The notes: a model not told the origin generated them from the letters alone. Shown: positions 53,531 through 63,930, counted from the stretch's first letter. The stretch is 64,000 nucleotides of DNA from Firmicutes bacterium AF25-13AC (GCA_003478935.1 QUFP01000007.1:62001-126000), one strand, 5' to 3'. Program-made: numbers and translations.

Positions 53531-55593
53531 TTAGTTTTCTTCTACGTTTTTCGCTGCAATATACACACTTGCTGTCTGCGGTCCTACAGTCACATGAAGA
53601 ATACCATCCTCGGCACGCTCCATAACTTCACCGACATTGTAAGTTGACTGTGTTGTCTGCATCACACGCTTTAAACATGCATTTTCCAAAATACCAATCT
53701 GCCATATTGGAAGATCTACTGTAAGCGTCTCTCTTCTGTTATTAATAAGAATAACTGCCTGCAGCTTTTTATTAAATCTGCCATAGCAAATCCAGTGAGA
53801 ACCGCTTGCAATCGACTTATAGGAACCACTTCTAAAGCACTCATATTTTTTGTGGATACGAATCATATCCTTATGAAACTCTATAAGTTCCCAGTCTTGT
53901 TTTCCCCACGGATAAGATCTTCTGTTGTCTGGGTCAGTCCAGCCAACCATACCAGCCTCATCTCCATAATAAACAGTTGGTGCGCCTGGCCAAGTCATCT
54001 GCATGACAACTGCCTCGCGAAGAATGCACTTTTCCACATTTTCATTTGCGGCTTTAGCGCCCTTTGTCGCAATACGTCCGACAGTGCTGTTTGTTCTTGT
54101 AAGGAAACGAGAATGATCATGATTTGACAGCTCATTCATAGCAACGTCTAGTGACTGGCGCTGGAACTTGCTCATATTGTGTTCCATTGTACGGAAAAAC
54201 TTATCTCCATTTCCATACCATTCAGCCTGAAACTCATCACTGTGCTTTTCCATACCTGTCAAAAACCATGTGATTGGCTCCATAAACGCATCATAGTTCA
54301 TGACTGTATCCCACTGATCACCGCGCATCCAGCTGCTTGGATCACCATAGTGCTCAGCCAAAATAATTGCCTCTGGATTTGCTTTCTTGACAGACTTTCT
54401 AAAATCCTTCCAGAACTGGTGATTAACACCAATACTATGACCAAGATCTGCTGCCACGTCAAGGCGCCAGCCATCTACATTATAAGGTGCACTGACCCAT
54501 TTTTTTCCTATACGAAGAATATAGTCATATAACTCCTTTGAACCCTCATAGTTAAGCTTTGGCAGTGTATCATGTCCCCACCAGCCTCATAATTCTTATT
54601 ATACGGCCACACGCCTCCAGTAAAACCAAAAAAGTCGTGATATGGGCTTGACTCAGATACATATGCACCTGGCTCATATCCTTTTTGTCCTTCATAAATA
54701 CACTCTCTGTCAAGCCATTTGTTGAAGGAACCACAGTGGTTGAAAACACCGTCAAGAATAACCTTCATGCCTCTTGCATGAATTTCTTTTACAAGCTCTG
54801 CAAAATATTCATTTGATGCCTCTAAATTTTCTTTAGAGGTCACACGGCAGATATAACGACTTGCCTTTTTGTTTTCCTTCTCATCCTCTTCAAGAAGCTC
54901 GCCCTCATCCTTTTTGATCACAGCAAAGTGCGGATCAATATAATCATAATCCTGAATATCATATTTGTGATTAGACGGAGAGACAAACAGCGGATTAAAG
55001 TAGATGACCTCAACGCCAAGCTCCTGTAAATAGTCAAGCTTTGCGCGCACACCCTGAAGATCACCTCCATAGAAACGTCCAATATCAAGATTTGCCGGAA
55101 GACTATCCCAATCAGTTACGCGCTCACTCTGTGATCCTACATAGTAATACTCACCTGAGAGAACATCATTGGAAGGATCTGCGTTGTAGAAACGATCCAC
55201 ATAAATCTGATAAAATACTGCACCCTTTGCCCACTCTGGCGTATGAAAGCCCGGTGTGATTCTAAATGCATACTTCTGACGCAAATTCGTTGTACATCCT
55301 AATTTATTATAATAACAGATATCTCTACCTTTTTCGATCTCGAAGTAATATAGATAAGACGTACTTCCAACGCTTATCTGTGTCTCATAAAAGTCAAACA
55401 AACCTTCTGTTCTGACCTTTTCCATTTTGATTTCACTTTTTCTTGAAATCAAATAGACATTGTCCACGTTATTGGACAATGTCCGAAAGCGGATGACAAC
55501 AGAGTCGCCCGCCTCCGGCTCTGCCGGAGTACGGTAATCTTCTGTTTCATCACAAAATAATGCATTTTTTACTAATATATCACTGAACTGCAT
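53531..55593 (-). CDS. GH13 alpha-glucanase (neopullulanase/maltogenic amylase-like; frame broken by one base)
   Basis: Cytoplasmic enzyme that opens alpha-glucans or maltodextrins. The N-terminal beta domain (about 1-115) is followed by the barrel: DRFYNADPSND, the stretch VILDGVFNHCG with conserved His, DGWRLDVAADLG with nucleophile Asp, IILAEHYG with acid Glu, SNHDHSRF with third Asp. At about 54584 GCTGGTGG stands for GCTTGGTGG (Trp-Trp), breaking the frame; the two parts (54508-55593 and 53531-54457 and upstream) join into 687 residues. AAAGGAG precedes the ATG. It starts 29 bases after ftsH. Confidence 0.88.
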
Positions 55594-55622
55594 TTTTTCG
55601 TGGCTCCTTTAATCGTGCGTTA

Positions 55623-57515
55623 TTATCTGCCTTCTGATGGCATACCTGACATGAGAGATGTTTGCTCTGCACCCGGCTTGGGAAGCTCCCTTCCATCAAA
55701 GATTGCCTCAAACTCCGCGCTTCCAATTTTTTCACGCTCGATTAATACCTGTGCACAGCGGTGAAGCACATCCATATGCTCAGTAATAATCGTCTTTGCC
55801 TGTGCATATGCCTCATCAATAATACGCTTCACTTCTATATCAATTTCTCTGGCAACTTCTTCGCTGTAGCTTCTTGCATGTCCCAGATCTCTGCCGAGGA
55901 ATACTTCTTCCTCACCGCTGTCCTCATAGTTGATGGTTCCAAGACGTTCTGACATGCCATATTTTACAACCATTGCACGGGCTGTCGCTGTCGCCTGCTT
56001 GATATCCTGTGATGCTCCTGTTGTGACATCGCCAAATATCAATTCCTCGGCAACACGACCACCAAATGCTACGATAATATCTTCTTCCATGCGCTTCTTT
56101 GTCATAAACATCTCATCCGCCTCTGGAAGCGGCATTGTGTAGCCTGCCGCACCCATTCCAGTTGGAATAATTGAAATGGTGTGTACCTGACTTTCATGCG
56201 GCAATACATGGAACAAAATTGCATGGCCTGACTCATGGTATGCTGTGATGCGCTTTTCCTTGTCGCTGATGACCTTAGAGTGCTTCTCTGCACCAATTCC
56301 CACCTTAACAAAGGACTGCTCTATATCGCGCTGGCTGATGTAGCCCTGTTTGCTCTTTGCCGCATTGATCGCAGCCTCATTCATCAGATTTTCCAGATCT
56401 GCTCCGGTAAATCCTGCTGTTGTCTGCGCAACACGTCTTAAGTTTACATCTGAGCCAAGCGGCTTATTCTTTGTGTGTACCTTTAAAATTTCTTCTCGTC
56501 CCTTTACATCTGGACGTCCTACTGCCACCTTACGGTCAAAACGTCCCGGACGAAGGATAGCCGGATCAAGAATATCGACACGGTTTGTTGCTGCCATAAC
56601 GATGATTCCCTCATTGACACCAAAACCATCCATCTCTACGAGCATCTGGTTTAATGTCTGCTCTCTCTCATCATGACCGCCGCCAAGACCTGTTCCTCTT
56701 CTTCTGGCTACGGCATCGATCTCGTCAATAAAAATGATGCAAGGTGCATTTCTCTTTGCCTGTTCAAACAAATCTCGTACACGTGATGCACCGACACCGA
56801 CAAACATCTCTACAAAGTTTGAACCAGAGATTGAGAAAAATGGCACGCCTGCTTCACCGGCAACTGCCTTTGCAAGCAATGTTTTTCCTGTTCCCGGAGG
56901 GCCTACTAAAAGGATACCCTTTGGGATTCTAGCGCCAAGGCTTGTGTACATATTTGGATTTTTAAGAAAATCCACCACTTCCTCAAGTTCTTCCTTCTCC
57001 TCTTGAAGACCGGCAACATCCTTAAATAAAACTTTCTTGGAGCCGCCTGTTTCCATAACAGCTCTGCTTCTTCCGAAGTTTGCCATGCTCTGACCGCCTC
57101 CGCTGCCACCTCCCGGTGCTGCCATACGGCCTGTCATTGCTACGAACACAAAGCTTATTCCTATGACTAAAATAAATACAGGAAGAAGTGTATTTAGAAA
57201 ATAATTTTCTTTAACTGCTGTCAGGGTAACTTTTATACCGTTATCCTGCAGACGGTCTAACTCAGCATTGACATCTGATACGAATACACGATATTCTGTC
57301 GATGAACCACTGACAAAAAACAACACACTGCCCGTCGGCACCTTCGCATTTTGTTCAATCTGTGCCTGAGCGATTTTTTCTTCTTCCACAAATGAACGAT
57401 ACTGCGAGTATGTTACATTAGTCTGCGTATAAAGAGAACGCTGAAAGAAGAAAATTAGTGCAATTACAATTGCAATAATAATTGTATATGCGATTATTCC
57501 ATTTGACTTTTTCAA
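55623..57515 (-). CDS. ftsH: ATP-dependent zinc metalloprotease FtsH (second)
   Basis: A 630-residue membrane AAA+ protease. Helices at about 5-25 and 110-128, a Gly-rich linker, Walker A GPPGTGKT (205-212), DEID (264-267), the pore motif FVGVGASRV and HESGH (427-431). It lies directly after hpt, the normal Firmicutes arrangement, so this is the housekeeping copy. The copy at 6321 is CIRCE-controlled; their identities differ substantially by eye. Confidence 0.97.
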   Translation of the reverse strand: MKKSNGIIAYTIIIAIVIALIFFFQRSLYTQTNVTYSQYRSFVEEEKIAQAQIEQNAKVPTGSVLFFVSGSSTEYRVFVSDVNAELDRLQDNGIKVTLTAVKENYFLNTLLPVFILVIGISFVFVAMTGRMAAPGGGSGGGQSMANFGRSRAVMETGGSKKVLFKDVAGLQEEKEELEEVVDFLKNPNMYTSLGARIPKGILLVGPPGTGKTLLAKAVAGEAGVPFFSISGSNFVEMFVGVGASRVRDLFEQAKRNAPCIIFIDEIDAVARRRGTGLGGGHDEREQTLNQMLVEMDGFGVNEGIIVMAATNRVDILDPAILRPGRFDRKVAVGRPDVKGREEILKVHTKNKPLGSDVNLRRVAQTTAGFTGADLENLMNEAAINAAKSKQGYISQRDIEQSFVKVGIGAEKHSKVISDKEKRITAYHESGHAILFHVLPHESQVHTISIIPTGMGAAGYTMPLPEADEMFMTKKRMEEDIIVAFGGRVAEELIFGDVTTGASQDIKQATATARAMVVKYGMSERLGTINYEDSGEEEVFLGRDLGHARSYSEEVAREIDIEVKRIIDEAYAQAKTIITEHMDVLHRCAQVLIEREKIGSAEFEAIFDGRELPKPGAEQTSLMSGMPSEGR

Positions 57516-57539
57516 TTTACTCCTCGTTTCTGCAAATAT

Positions 57540-58067
57540 TTACTCAGTCTCAACCACACCTACATACGGCAGATTACGGTACAGCTGATCATAGTCTAAT
57601 CCGTAGCCAACTACAAACTCATCCGGTACCTGAAAACCTGTATAGTCGACATTTACATCATCAACCTCGCGGCGCTCTGGCTTGTCAAGAAGAGTACACA
57701 GACAAATGCTGGATGGCTTTCTCTCGTTTAAGATCTTCATCAGATGGCTGAGTGTTCTTCCAGAATCAATAATATCCTCAACTACCAATACATCTCTTCC
57801 CTCAATAGACTGATCCAGATCCTTGACAATCTTTACGATACCGCTTGACTTTGTACCAGCACCATAGCTTGATACGGACATAAAGTCCATAGTTACCGGA
57901 ACGGTAATTCTCTTTGCAAGTTCACACATAAAAAATACGCCGCCCTTTAATACACAAATCATGTGAACCGTCTTTCCCTCATAGCGTTTGCTGATCTGCT
58001 CTCCCAGCTCACGGATTCTCTTGTCGACTTCTTCTTCAGAATACATTACACGAATCTTATCTCCCAT
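57540..58067 (-). CDS. hpt: Hypoxanthine phosphoribosyltransferase
   Basis: Purine salvage enzyme joining hypoxanthine or guanine to PRPP. The 175-residue protein has the PRPP motif VLVVEDIIDSGRTL (about 93-106), a flexible-loop segment SVSSYGAGTKSSG, and FVVGYGLDYDQLYRNLPYVG near the end. tilS and ftsH flank it as in Bacillus. Confidence 0.97.
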   Translation of the reverse strand: MGDKIRVMYSEEEVDKRIRELGEQISKRYEGKTVHMICVLKGGVFFMCELAKRITVPVTMDFMSVSSYGAGTKSSGIVKIVKDLDQSIEGRDVLVVEDIIDSGRTLSHLMKILNERKPSSICLCTLLDKPERREVDDVNVDYTGFQVPDEFVVGYGLDYDQLYRNLPYVGVVETE

Positions 58068-58134
58068 TTTTGCACTCCTCTGCTTTTTTATTTTTATAGT
58101 TTTGAGTCAATTTTCTGACTATCGTATGCGATGA

Positions 58135-59529
58135 TCACTGCACTGTTCTAACTTCAAGCACCAGCCTTGTATGTTTGGTGATTTTACAATCTTCGGCCAT
58201 GCGAACTCCTGCAATCCACAAAACACGGCTTCCAGATGCCAGAATAGGAATCTGATCCCGCTTTGCAGCAGGAATTTTAGCATTAATCATGCAGTCGGAA
58301 AGCTTTTGCGTATTACCCTTTGCATCAATGCAAATACGATCTTTAGGCCTTCTTTTACGCATAAGCAACCCTTCTTTTATTGTATCATAATCGAACCAGT
58401 TTACACAACAAGTTTGTGGAATTTTTTTCTCACAAACGGGGAAAATTGAGTAAACAGCCTTACCAATTTTGCTGTTTGGTGATTGTAAATCCTGATTTTC
58501 TTCTTTATGCTCTGAAAAGCTCTCTTTTTCTATGATTAAAAACTCATATTGAATATGTGCCTTACGTCTTTGCGGCAGATTTACCATGCTTCCTGTGCGC
58601 TTTGACAACAGCCCTATAACAGATTCAATATGTGTCCTAGTTATGTCTTTTACGCCTCCTGTACGTGAAATTGCCTCCTGAATCAGATATCGCTGTAAAA
58701 TTGGTTTTTGTAATTTAAGCTCTTTGACAGGAAGCATCATTTGCTTATGCAAGACGCAATGCCATGACGAAATAAGTGCCTGTGCTTGATCTCTAAGATA
58801 TTCCTCTGCCTCAGAAAAATCACCTGCTGCACATGCTATGTGCTCAGCAGCCTGCGCATTATATTCACTTGAAAGAAGCGGCAGAAGCCTGTTTCTGATA
58901 CGACTTCTGAGATAGTCATCTGTCAGGTTTGTCTCATCAATGCACCATCCCTGCCCACTTTCTATAAGCCATGCTTCAATCGCCTCTCTTCTCATACCTA
59001 AAAGCGGACGCACGACAACGATATCTCCCTTGTCTGACAAGCTGCGCTTACAAGGTATTCCGCTACATCCACGAATCCCGCTTCCTCGCAGCAGATTCAT
59101 TAGCACTGTCTCAGCCTGATCATCCATATGATGTGCCACTGCAATTACAGATGCACCGCGTTTTTTTGCTTCATACTCAAATGTTTCATAACGGACACGA
59201 CGCCCGGCCTCCTCCTCAGTCAGATGATGCTTCGCTGCAAGAGCCGGCACATCACATCTTTTTTCAACAAACTCAATTTCTTCTTTTTCGCAAAGCTGTC
59301 TTGAAAACTTAAGATCATGCTCTGCTGACTCACCACGTATGCCGTGATGAACATGAATTGCTGTTATTGAAAGATTATATATTTGCTGCAATCGTTTTAG
59401 TACCAATAAAAGACAGACAGAATCTGCGCCTCCTGACAAGCCTATGATGACATGATCACCGAAGGAAAACAGCTTTTTTTCATCAATGTATTGCTTGATT
59501 TTATCTATAAATTTATCGTGTGGAATCAT
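58135..59529 (-). CDS. tilS: tRNA(Ile)-lysidine synthase
   Basis: Modifies C34 of tRNA-Ile with lysine so that it reads AUA. The 464-residue protein has the PP-loop ATP site SGGADS (about 31-36), HVHHGIRGESAEHD, a conserved GVAHHMDDQAET-type segment (VAHHMDDQAETVLMNLLRGSG), and the C-terminal TilS domains. It starts 11 bases after the spoIIE stop. Confidence 0.97.
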   Translation of the reverse strand: MIPHDKFIDKIKQYIDEKKLFSFGDHVIIGLSGGADSVCLLLVLKRLQQIYNLSITAIHVHHGIRGESAEHDLKFSRQLCEKEEIEFVEKRCDVPALAAKHHLTEEEAGRRVRYETFEYEAKKRGASVIAVAHHMDDQAETVLMNLLRGSGIRGCSGIPCKRSLSDKGDIVVVRPLLGMRREAIEAWLIESGQGWCIDETNLTDDYLRSRIRNRLLPLLSSEYNAQAAEHIACAAGDFSEAEEYLRDQAQALISSWHCVLHKQMMLPVKELKLQKPILQRYLIQEAISRTGGVKDITRTHIESVIGLLSKRTGSMVNLPQRRKAHIQYEFLIIEKESFSEHKEENQDLQSPNSKIGKAVYSIFPVCEKKIPQTCCVNWFDYDTIKEGLLMRKRRPKDRICIDAKGNTQKLSDCMINAKIPAAKRDQIPILASGSRVLWIAGVRMAEDCKITKHTRLVLEVRTVQ

Positions 59530-59540
59530 TTTTATCTCCT

Positions 59541-61184
59541 TTATTTTTTCCAGAAACCAGCTACAAGCACTGTTCTGTCGTCTCTGGCATTTTTTGTATT
59601 TCCTGCAAATGCCAAGATTTTTTTTGCAATCTCCTTTGGATTGTTTTCGTCTAGCTTTTCACAAAAGCGACACATCGTCTCCTCCTTATCGTAGCCAGGT
59701 ATTTCTTCTAGCACACCATCGCTAACCATAATAATAATATCTCCATCCTTTAGACGAAGTATTTTTTCCATCGGTGCGTGCTCCTGCAATATTCCTGCCG
59801 GCATACTGTCTGCACCAACCTGCATCGTCTGTGTGCCGCGCTTTAAAAAAGTGACGGCTGCACCGGATTTTGTAAGCTCGCATATACCGTTTGCACAGTC
59901 AATAACTGTTAAATCAATTGTGACAGGATGTTCCTTTGCCTGAATCATCAGTGCACTGTTAATCACACGAATGAGAAGTGACGGCGAATAGCCTGCCTCG
60001 CAAAGTGATTCTGCAAGCTCTGTGACTCCCGCACTTTCCTTTCCTGCAACACTTCCGCTTCCCATTCCATCGCATAAAAGAAGAACCTTTTTTGCATTTG
60101 ACAGCTCCATGCACGAAAAGCTGTCTCCTGAAATATCATTTCCGCTTTTACAGCTAGATGCAGTGCCAAAAAGCACAAAGTATGGACACTCCTCTTCAAA
60201 ACGAACCCAACGCGTCACTGATGATACAAGAAGCGGCTGATTTGCACACAGCACTATGCGTTTGCCAAGAACCTCTTCAATGCGCTCGCAGACAAGCTTC
60301 ATTGAAATACAGCGTGCACTTTTGGCACTGAGCGCCATAATTAGCTGTCTGGCTCCATTTTTATTTTCAGTCATGTAGATTCGCTTTGCCTCTACACCTG
60401 CCCATAGCAGCTTCTTTTCCAGATTCTCACGCACAGCTCCGGACAACTCTTCTTTTTCCTGCATCTGCCCGACTGTTTCCAAAAGCATCTGCGCACACTC
60501 AAAAAATTGTTCTGACAAAAGCTGACGCAGTTCCAGATAACGCATGCGCCAGTCAGTTTCAAATGGATCCTTTGCTACATCTTCTTCACGATACATAGAA
60601 GAAAGCTGCGAAAAGGTCTGCGCCAGTGCCGGCAATCCTTCTCCTGCTATATCTTCTACCGCAGCCTGCCACACTGGTGTGCTTTCTTGTTCATTAAATC
60701 CACAATCTTTCTTAAGCAAATTTTGTTTTTGCGGACAGGTAAGTTTTTCAGGAAGCAATAAAAATACAACACCAACTGCCAAAACAGACTCCATCGTCTG
60801 AAATAAAATAGCCGGAGAATATACAATTCCAACGCCAAAAGCTGCCGCTGCACATGCTGTCACGCTGGCCATCCTGCCTAAACTGCGAAATGCACCGGAG
60901 AAAATTCCAAGAAGACACAATATTCCAATCTGTGCTGCCTCACCGCTCACAAGAGAAAGCATAATTCCACTTATGCTTCCAGCAATTGCACCTGCTCCTG
61001 GTCCAAACCTATATCCGAAAAAAAGTGCACTAAAAAGCAGCACTACCTGTATAACCAAATATGTTGTCTGCCCACTTCTTAAAACAACAAAAAGCATTCC
61101 GCCAATCATAAAAAAAATCAGGCAAAGCCGCCCTATGCCCATTTTTTTTACCTGATTATTTTGCCATCTTTCCAGACCTTCCAC
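59541..61184 (-). CDS. spoIIE: Stage II sporulation protein E-like phosphatase (short)
   Basis: PP2C-type serine phosphatase that activates sigma-F in the forespore by dephosphorylating SpoIIAA. The C-terminal 230 residues have LCDGMGSG and VSDGVLEEI metal sites and SMPAGI. It is 547 residues, against about 830 in Bacillus; the N-terminal membrane part has about five helices (16-145) rather than ten. GGAGG supports the GTG at 61184. A Spo0A-type box precedes it. tilS and hpt follow. Confidence 0.9.
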   Translation of the reverse strand: MEGLERWQNNQVKKMGIGRLCLIFFMIGGMLFVVLRSGQTTYLVIQVVLLFSALFFGYRFGPGAGAIAGSISGIMLSLVSGEAAQIGILCLLGIFSGAFRSLGRMASVTACAAAAFGVGIVYSPAILFQTMESVLAVGVVFLLLPEKLTCPQKQNLLKKDCGFNEQESTPVWQAAVEDIAGEGLPALAQTFSQLSSMYREEDVAKDPFETDWRMRYLELRQLLSEQFFECAQMLLETVGQMQEKEELSGAVRENLEKKLLWAGVEAKRIYMTENKNGARQLIMALSAKSARCISMKLVCERIEEVLGKRIVLCANQPLLVSSVTRWVRFEEECPYFVLFGTASSCKSGNDISGDSFSCMELSNAKKVLLLCDGMGSGSVAGKESAGVTELAESLCEAGYSPSLLIRVINSALMIQAKEHPVTIDLTVIDCANGICELTKSGAAVTFLKRGTQTMQVGADSMPAGILQEHAPMEKILRLKDGDIIIMVSDGVLEEIPGYDKEETMCRFCEKLDENNPKEIAKKILAFAGNTKNARDDRTVLVAGFWKK

Positions 61185-61237
61185 TTGCTTTCGACCTCCA
61201 TTTCTGAAAACACAATTGTTTATCAGCTGCTCTTTTT

Positions 61238-61271
61238 ATCATAGCTTAGTTTTTTTGAAATGTCTGTCGAA
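61238..61271 (-). promoter_or_regulatory. Candidate Spo0A-controlled promoter of spoIIE
   Basis: A Spo0A box TGTCGAA (61265-61271 on the plus strand) lies 21 bases upstream of TATGAT (61243-61238 on the minus strand). This layout, a 0A box in place of a -35 with long spacing, is that of Spo0A-activated sigma-A promoters such as Bacillus spoIIE. Confidence 0.5.
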
Positions 61272-61283
61272 AAGACAGTGCGA

Positions 61284-61322
61284 TAAAAAAAAGTGCCGCT
61301 TCGCGTTTCCACGATACGGCAC
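61284..61322 (-). terminator. Terminator of the HU-yabP-yabQ-divIC operon
   Basis: GTGCCG / CGGCAC with an inner CGTG/CGCG pairing, then nine A on the plus strand (a T run on the minus strand). Confidence 0.85.
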
Positions 61323-61323
61323 A

Positions 61324-61623
61324 TCATTCACCCTTAAATATGATCTCGTTTTTATGGATCAAGCCTAACTTTTCCTTTGCATACCATTCAGCAAATTCAT
61401 CGGTTTTCATGTACTCGCTGTACTCATCGAGTTCTTTGCTTCGCGCCTCTTCCTCGGCAATCTTTTCCTCGAGGAGCTGCTGCTGTACCAGATTCTGGGC
61501 GTTTTGCTCTGCCAAACTGTTTCCACCAATCCAGGTCATCACGCTTAACAGTACTACTGTCACAAGTGCCAGTGCGATCCATTTGCGATTGGCTCTCCTT
61601 CGGGCTGCCATCTTTCCTGTCAA
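61324..61623 (-). CDS. divIC: DivIC-like septum formation initiator
   Basis: A roughly 99-residue bitopic protein: short basic N-terminus (RRRANRKW), one helix (ALALVTVVLLSVMTWI), an external coiled coil and the C-terminal YAKEKLGLIHKNEIIF segment of the FtsB/DivIC family. The start is uncertain: TTG at 61623 has AGAGGTGA five bases before, GTG at 61632 and ATG at 61611 are alternatives. It lies between yabQ and spoIIE as in Bacillus. Confidence 0.88.
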   Translation of the reverse strand: MTGKMAARRRANRKWIALALVTVVLLSVMTWIGGNSLAEQNAQNLVQQQLLEEKIAEEEARSKELDEYSEYMKTDEFAEWYAKEKLGLIHKNEIIFKGE

Positions 61624-61652
61624 TATTCTCACCTCTCTTATTGCGGCTATGT

Positions 61653-62098
61653 TTATCCTTTTCTTTTATCATACTTTCTTTTTGTGTCTTTTTCAACCTC
61701 TTTTTTTCCATTTTTCGCCTCTCCAGACGTTTTTTTCGCCATGCGCGGCAACTTCTTTGCATTTTAAGTCGTTTTTTTCTAATCTTACAAAATAAACTGC
61801 CTGTCAGCTTTGCCGGACCAAGCTGATACAATGCCATCCCAGCTGCAATTCCAATCAGAGAAAAGAGTCTCGGTGTTCCATTATTCTCCCGAAATAAAAG
61901 ACCAAACATCAAAAAACTGCCAAACGTCCAAAACAATACATCCTGCACGTCCAAAAGAAGCTTTGGCTGACGAAATACACGGCGAAAAAAAATAATCGGC
62001 TCGTAGCCAAGCCGCATCAAAAATCCCAGCAGAAATGATCGCATAAAAAACACAAGCTCGCCTGCAACACCTCCGATTACCTTAGCAGCCTCTTCCAA
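61653..62098 (-). CDS. yabQ: Spore cortex protein YabQ (3' frame probably broken)
   Basis: Membrane protein needed for spore cortex formation. Four or so helices are read in the first 105 residues (FFMRSFLLGFLMRLG; DVLFWTFGSFLMFGLLF; LFSLIGIAAGMALYQLG) before a basic tail. The TTG start follows AGGGGG. As given, the frame runs on into divIC as far as 61424. Adding one A in the A7 run at about 61702-61708 gives a stop at 61653, as expected. The end is therefore inferred. Its 5' end overlaps yabP by 22 bases. Confidence 0.8.
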
Positions 62099-62370
62099 AA
62101 TGATTCCCCCTGACTCTGGCCTTTTTGCTCCTGATATTCAAGACTGTTCACACAGCCATCCACCTCAATGATCCCCTTGTCTAATGCCAGCTGCTTCATA
62201 TGAAGACCATCACCACGTATTTCTAGTGCCTTGTCTGTCGTATTGATTTGTATGATATGTTCGTCATACGCAATCACATCAGTTACACCGGTGATTTTTA
62301 GGCTCCTTCTGTGCTCTAAAATCAGACAGTGTTCGCGCTCAATATATTCCTGATCTTGATTTTGTTCCAA
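62077..62370 (-). CDS. yabP: Sporulation protein YabP
   Basis: A protein of about 97 residues, YabP/YqfC family, acting in the mother cell during spore formation: EHCLILEHRRSLKITGVTDVIAYDEHIIQINTT fits. The most likely start is TTG at 62370 seven bases after AGGGGG; an in-frame TTG at 62388 precedes it. It overlaps yabQ. Confidence 0.88.
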   Translation of the reverse strand: MEQNQDQEYIEREHCLILEHRRSLKITGVTDVIAYDEHIIQINTTDKALEIRGDGLHMKQLALDKGIIEVDGCVNSLEYQEQKGQSQGESFWKRLLR

Positions 62371-62454
62371 AAAAAGACCCCCTAACAATCGGATTTTCCG
62401 GTATACCGGTCTATTCCAATATATTAGGGAGCCGCTGATATTATGCTATTGCTC

Positions 62455-62694
62455 TTAAAGATATTCAAACATTTCCTTTGCATCTTCTTTACGGATTGTC
62501 TCCTGCACACTCGTGATACGCACCTTAACTGTTTTATTACCAAAGGCAATCTCTATAACATCTCCAACCTTCACGTCTGCGCTCGCTCTTGCCACTTTAT
62601 CGTTAAGCATAACGCGTCCGCTGTCACAAGCTTCATTAGCTACCGTTCTGCGCTTAATGATACGAGATACTTTCAGATACTTATCCAAACGCAT
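62455..62694 (-). CDS. RNA-binding S4 domain protein (RqcP/YabO)
   Basis: A 79-residue S4 domain: MRLDKYLKVSRIIKRRTVANEACDSGRVMLNDKVARAS. RqcP acts with RqcH in ribosome-associated quality control, moving the stalled tRNA. AGAAGGAG precedes the ATG. Order HU-rqcP-yabP-yabQ-divIC is as in Bacillus. Confidence 0.95.
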   Translation of the reverse strand: MRLDKYLKVSRIIKRRTVANEACDSGRVMLNDKVARASADVKVGDVIEIAFGNKTVKVRITSVQETIRKEDAKEMFEYL

Positions 62695-62712
62695 ATTAAT
62701 CTCCTTCTAGTT

Positions 62713-62754
62713 AAAATTCCCCCTACAACGCAAATGCATTTTAGGGGGAATTTT
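62713..62754 (-). terminator. Terminator after the HU gene
   Basis: AAAATTCCCCCTA pairs with TAGGGGGAATTTT, 13 perfect pairs and a 16-base loop. It ends most HU transcripts; the downstream S4 gene has no obvious promoter, so read-through is likely. Confidence 0.85.
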
Positions 62755-62785
62755 TGCACTTTTTTCGCTTAGATTTTAAAAATCA

Positions 62786-63061
62786 TTACGCGTTAATTGC
62801 ATCCTTTAATGCCTTTCCAGCCTTAAACTTCGGATTCTTAGATGCTGCGATAGTCATGGTCTCACCACTTCTCGGGTTTCTTCCCTCTCTCTCTGGACGC
62901 TCTGCTACCTCAAAAGTTCCAAAGCCAACCAACTGCACCTTATCTCCTGCCTTTAATGCACCTTCTACTACTGCTGTGAAAGCCTCAATTGCCTTCTCTG
63001 CGTCAACCTTCTTTAATCCAGCCTGCTCTGCAACTGCTGCTACTAACTCCTTCTTGTTCAT
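62786..63061 (-). CDS. hup: DNA-binding protein HU
   Basis: A 91-residue nucleoid protein: [44 protein letters not shown] (beta arm with the intercalating Pro) and [12 protein letters not shown]. The ATG at 63061 follows AAGGAGG; upstream in-frame codons are not part. Promoter at 63184-63212. Confidence 0.98.
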   Translation of the reverse strand: MNKKELVAAVAEQAGLKKVDAEKAIEAFTAVVEGALKAGDKVQLVGFGTFEVAERPEREGRNPRSGETMTIAASKNPKFKAGKALKDAINA

Positions 63062-63183
63062 TTGAAACTCCTCCTTACATCTCACACGGTAAGACCAGCA
63101 AAATATCCTTTATCTAAAACTGACTTTTGCTTTCTCTTACACGCTTTTTTCCTCATTTTGCATATCTTTTTTAATGCTTTTTT

Positions 63184-63212
63184 ACTGTAACACACGTTAT
63201 AAGGTTTTTCAA
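63184..63212 (-). promoter_or_regulatory. Promoter of the HU gene
   Basis: TTGAAA (63212-63207), 17 bases, TACAGT (63189-63184) on the minus strand, leaving a leader of about 115 bases. Confidence 0.55.
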
Positions 63213-63284
63213 GTCCTAAAAGAAAAAAGTTATGCAGCGGTTCACCTTAATCACGGTGCTATGTCACGAAAGCCCTACGGTGCC

Positions 63285-63833
63285 TCACCCCTCCATTTGC
63301 TTTCCCAAGAAGGAAGCTGCGCAGGCAGCTGCTTTATATTCTGTCTCGCTAAAACGAGTCTGATTTTCGCGGCTATATAAAATGACAGCACCTATACAGT
63401 CTCCCTCGCAGCAAATCGGATAGATGGCCTGTGCACTGTAGCTGTCTTCGTCTCCGCTTATCAGCGGAATTGTCTTTTTATCTAATCCGGCCTGGATGCT
63501 GTTTTCGCGATTGATGATCATTTCTTCGAGCTGCCTACTTATTGTTTTTCCAAGGAGTTCTCTTTTTCCGCCGCCTGCCACCGCAATGATCTGATCGCGG
63601 TCAGACACTGCTACCTTTTGATTCATGGTCTGCGCAACAGACTCCGCATATTGTTTTGCAAAGCTGCCTAACTCCATCATTGGAGAATATTTTTTTAGAA
63701 TAATCTGCCCTTCCCTGTCTGTAAAAATTTCAAGCGGTGTGCCTTCTGCAAGACGCATAGTTCTTCTGATTTCCTTTGGGATCACTAGTCGTCCAAGTTC
63801 ATCTACACGGCGCACAATTCCTGTTGCTTTCAT
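63285..63833 (-). CDS. spoVT: Stage V sporulation protein T
   Basis: Transcription factor that tunes sigma-G genes in the forespore. The 182-residue protein has the N-terminal AbrB/SpoVT swapped-hairpin domain (MKATGIVRRVDELGRLVIPKEIRR to about 50) and a C-terminal GAF-like domain (SYSAQAIYPICCEGDCIGAVILYS). AGGAGG precedes the ATG at 63833; the frame extends to 63869 but without a site. Confidence 0.96.
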   Translation of the reverse strand: MKATGIVRRVDELGRLVIPKEIRRTMRLAEGTPLEIFTDREGQIILKKYSPMMELGSFAKQYAESVAQTMNQKVAVSDRDQIIAVAGGGKRELLGKTISRQLEEMIINRENSIQAGLDKKTIPLISGDEDSYSAQAIYPICCEGDCIGAVILYSRENQTRFSETEYKAAACAASFLGKQMEG

Positions 63834-63900
63834 ATTTTCCAATTCCTCCTGATTTGTATTTCTAATCATTTTAACTATTCCATATTTTGCGTTGTATGGG

Positions 63901-63930
63901 TAGTATATGGAAAACAGGAAATTTTATACG
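63901..63930 (-). promoter_or_regulatory. Possible sigma-G/F-type promoter of spoVT
   Basis: CGTATAA (63930-63924) and CATATACTA (63909-63901) on the minus strand resemble forespore sigma elements, though spacing is about 14-17 depending on alignment. In Bacillus spoVT is read by sigma-G. Confidence 0.35.

Noticed and set aside
61424..61652. Extension of yabQ deep into divIC
   Set aside because: The amino acids there are the out-of-frame reading of divIC. One A added in an A7 run gives a normal stop at 61653.
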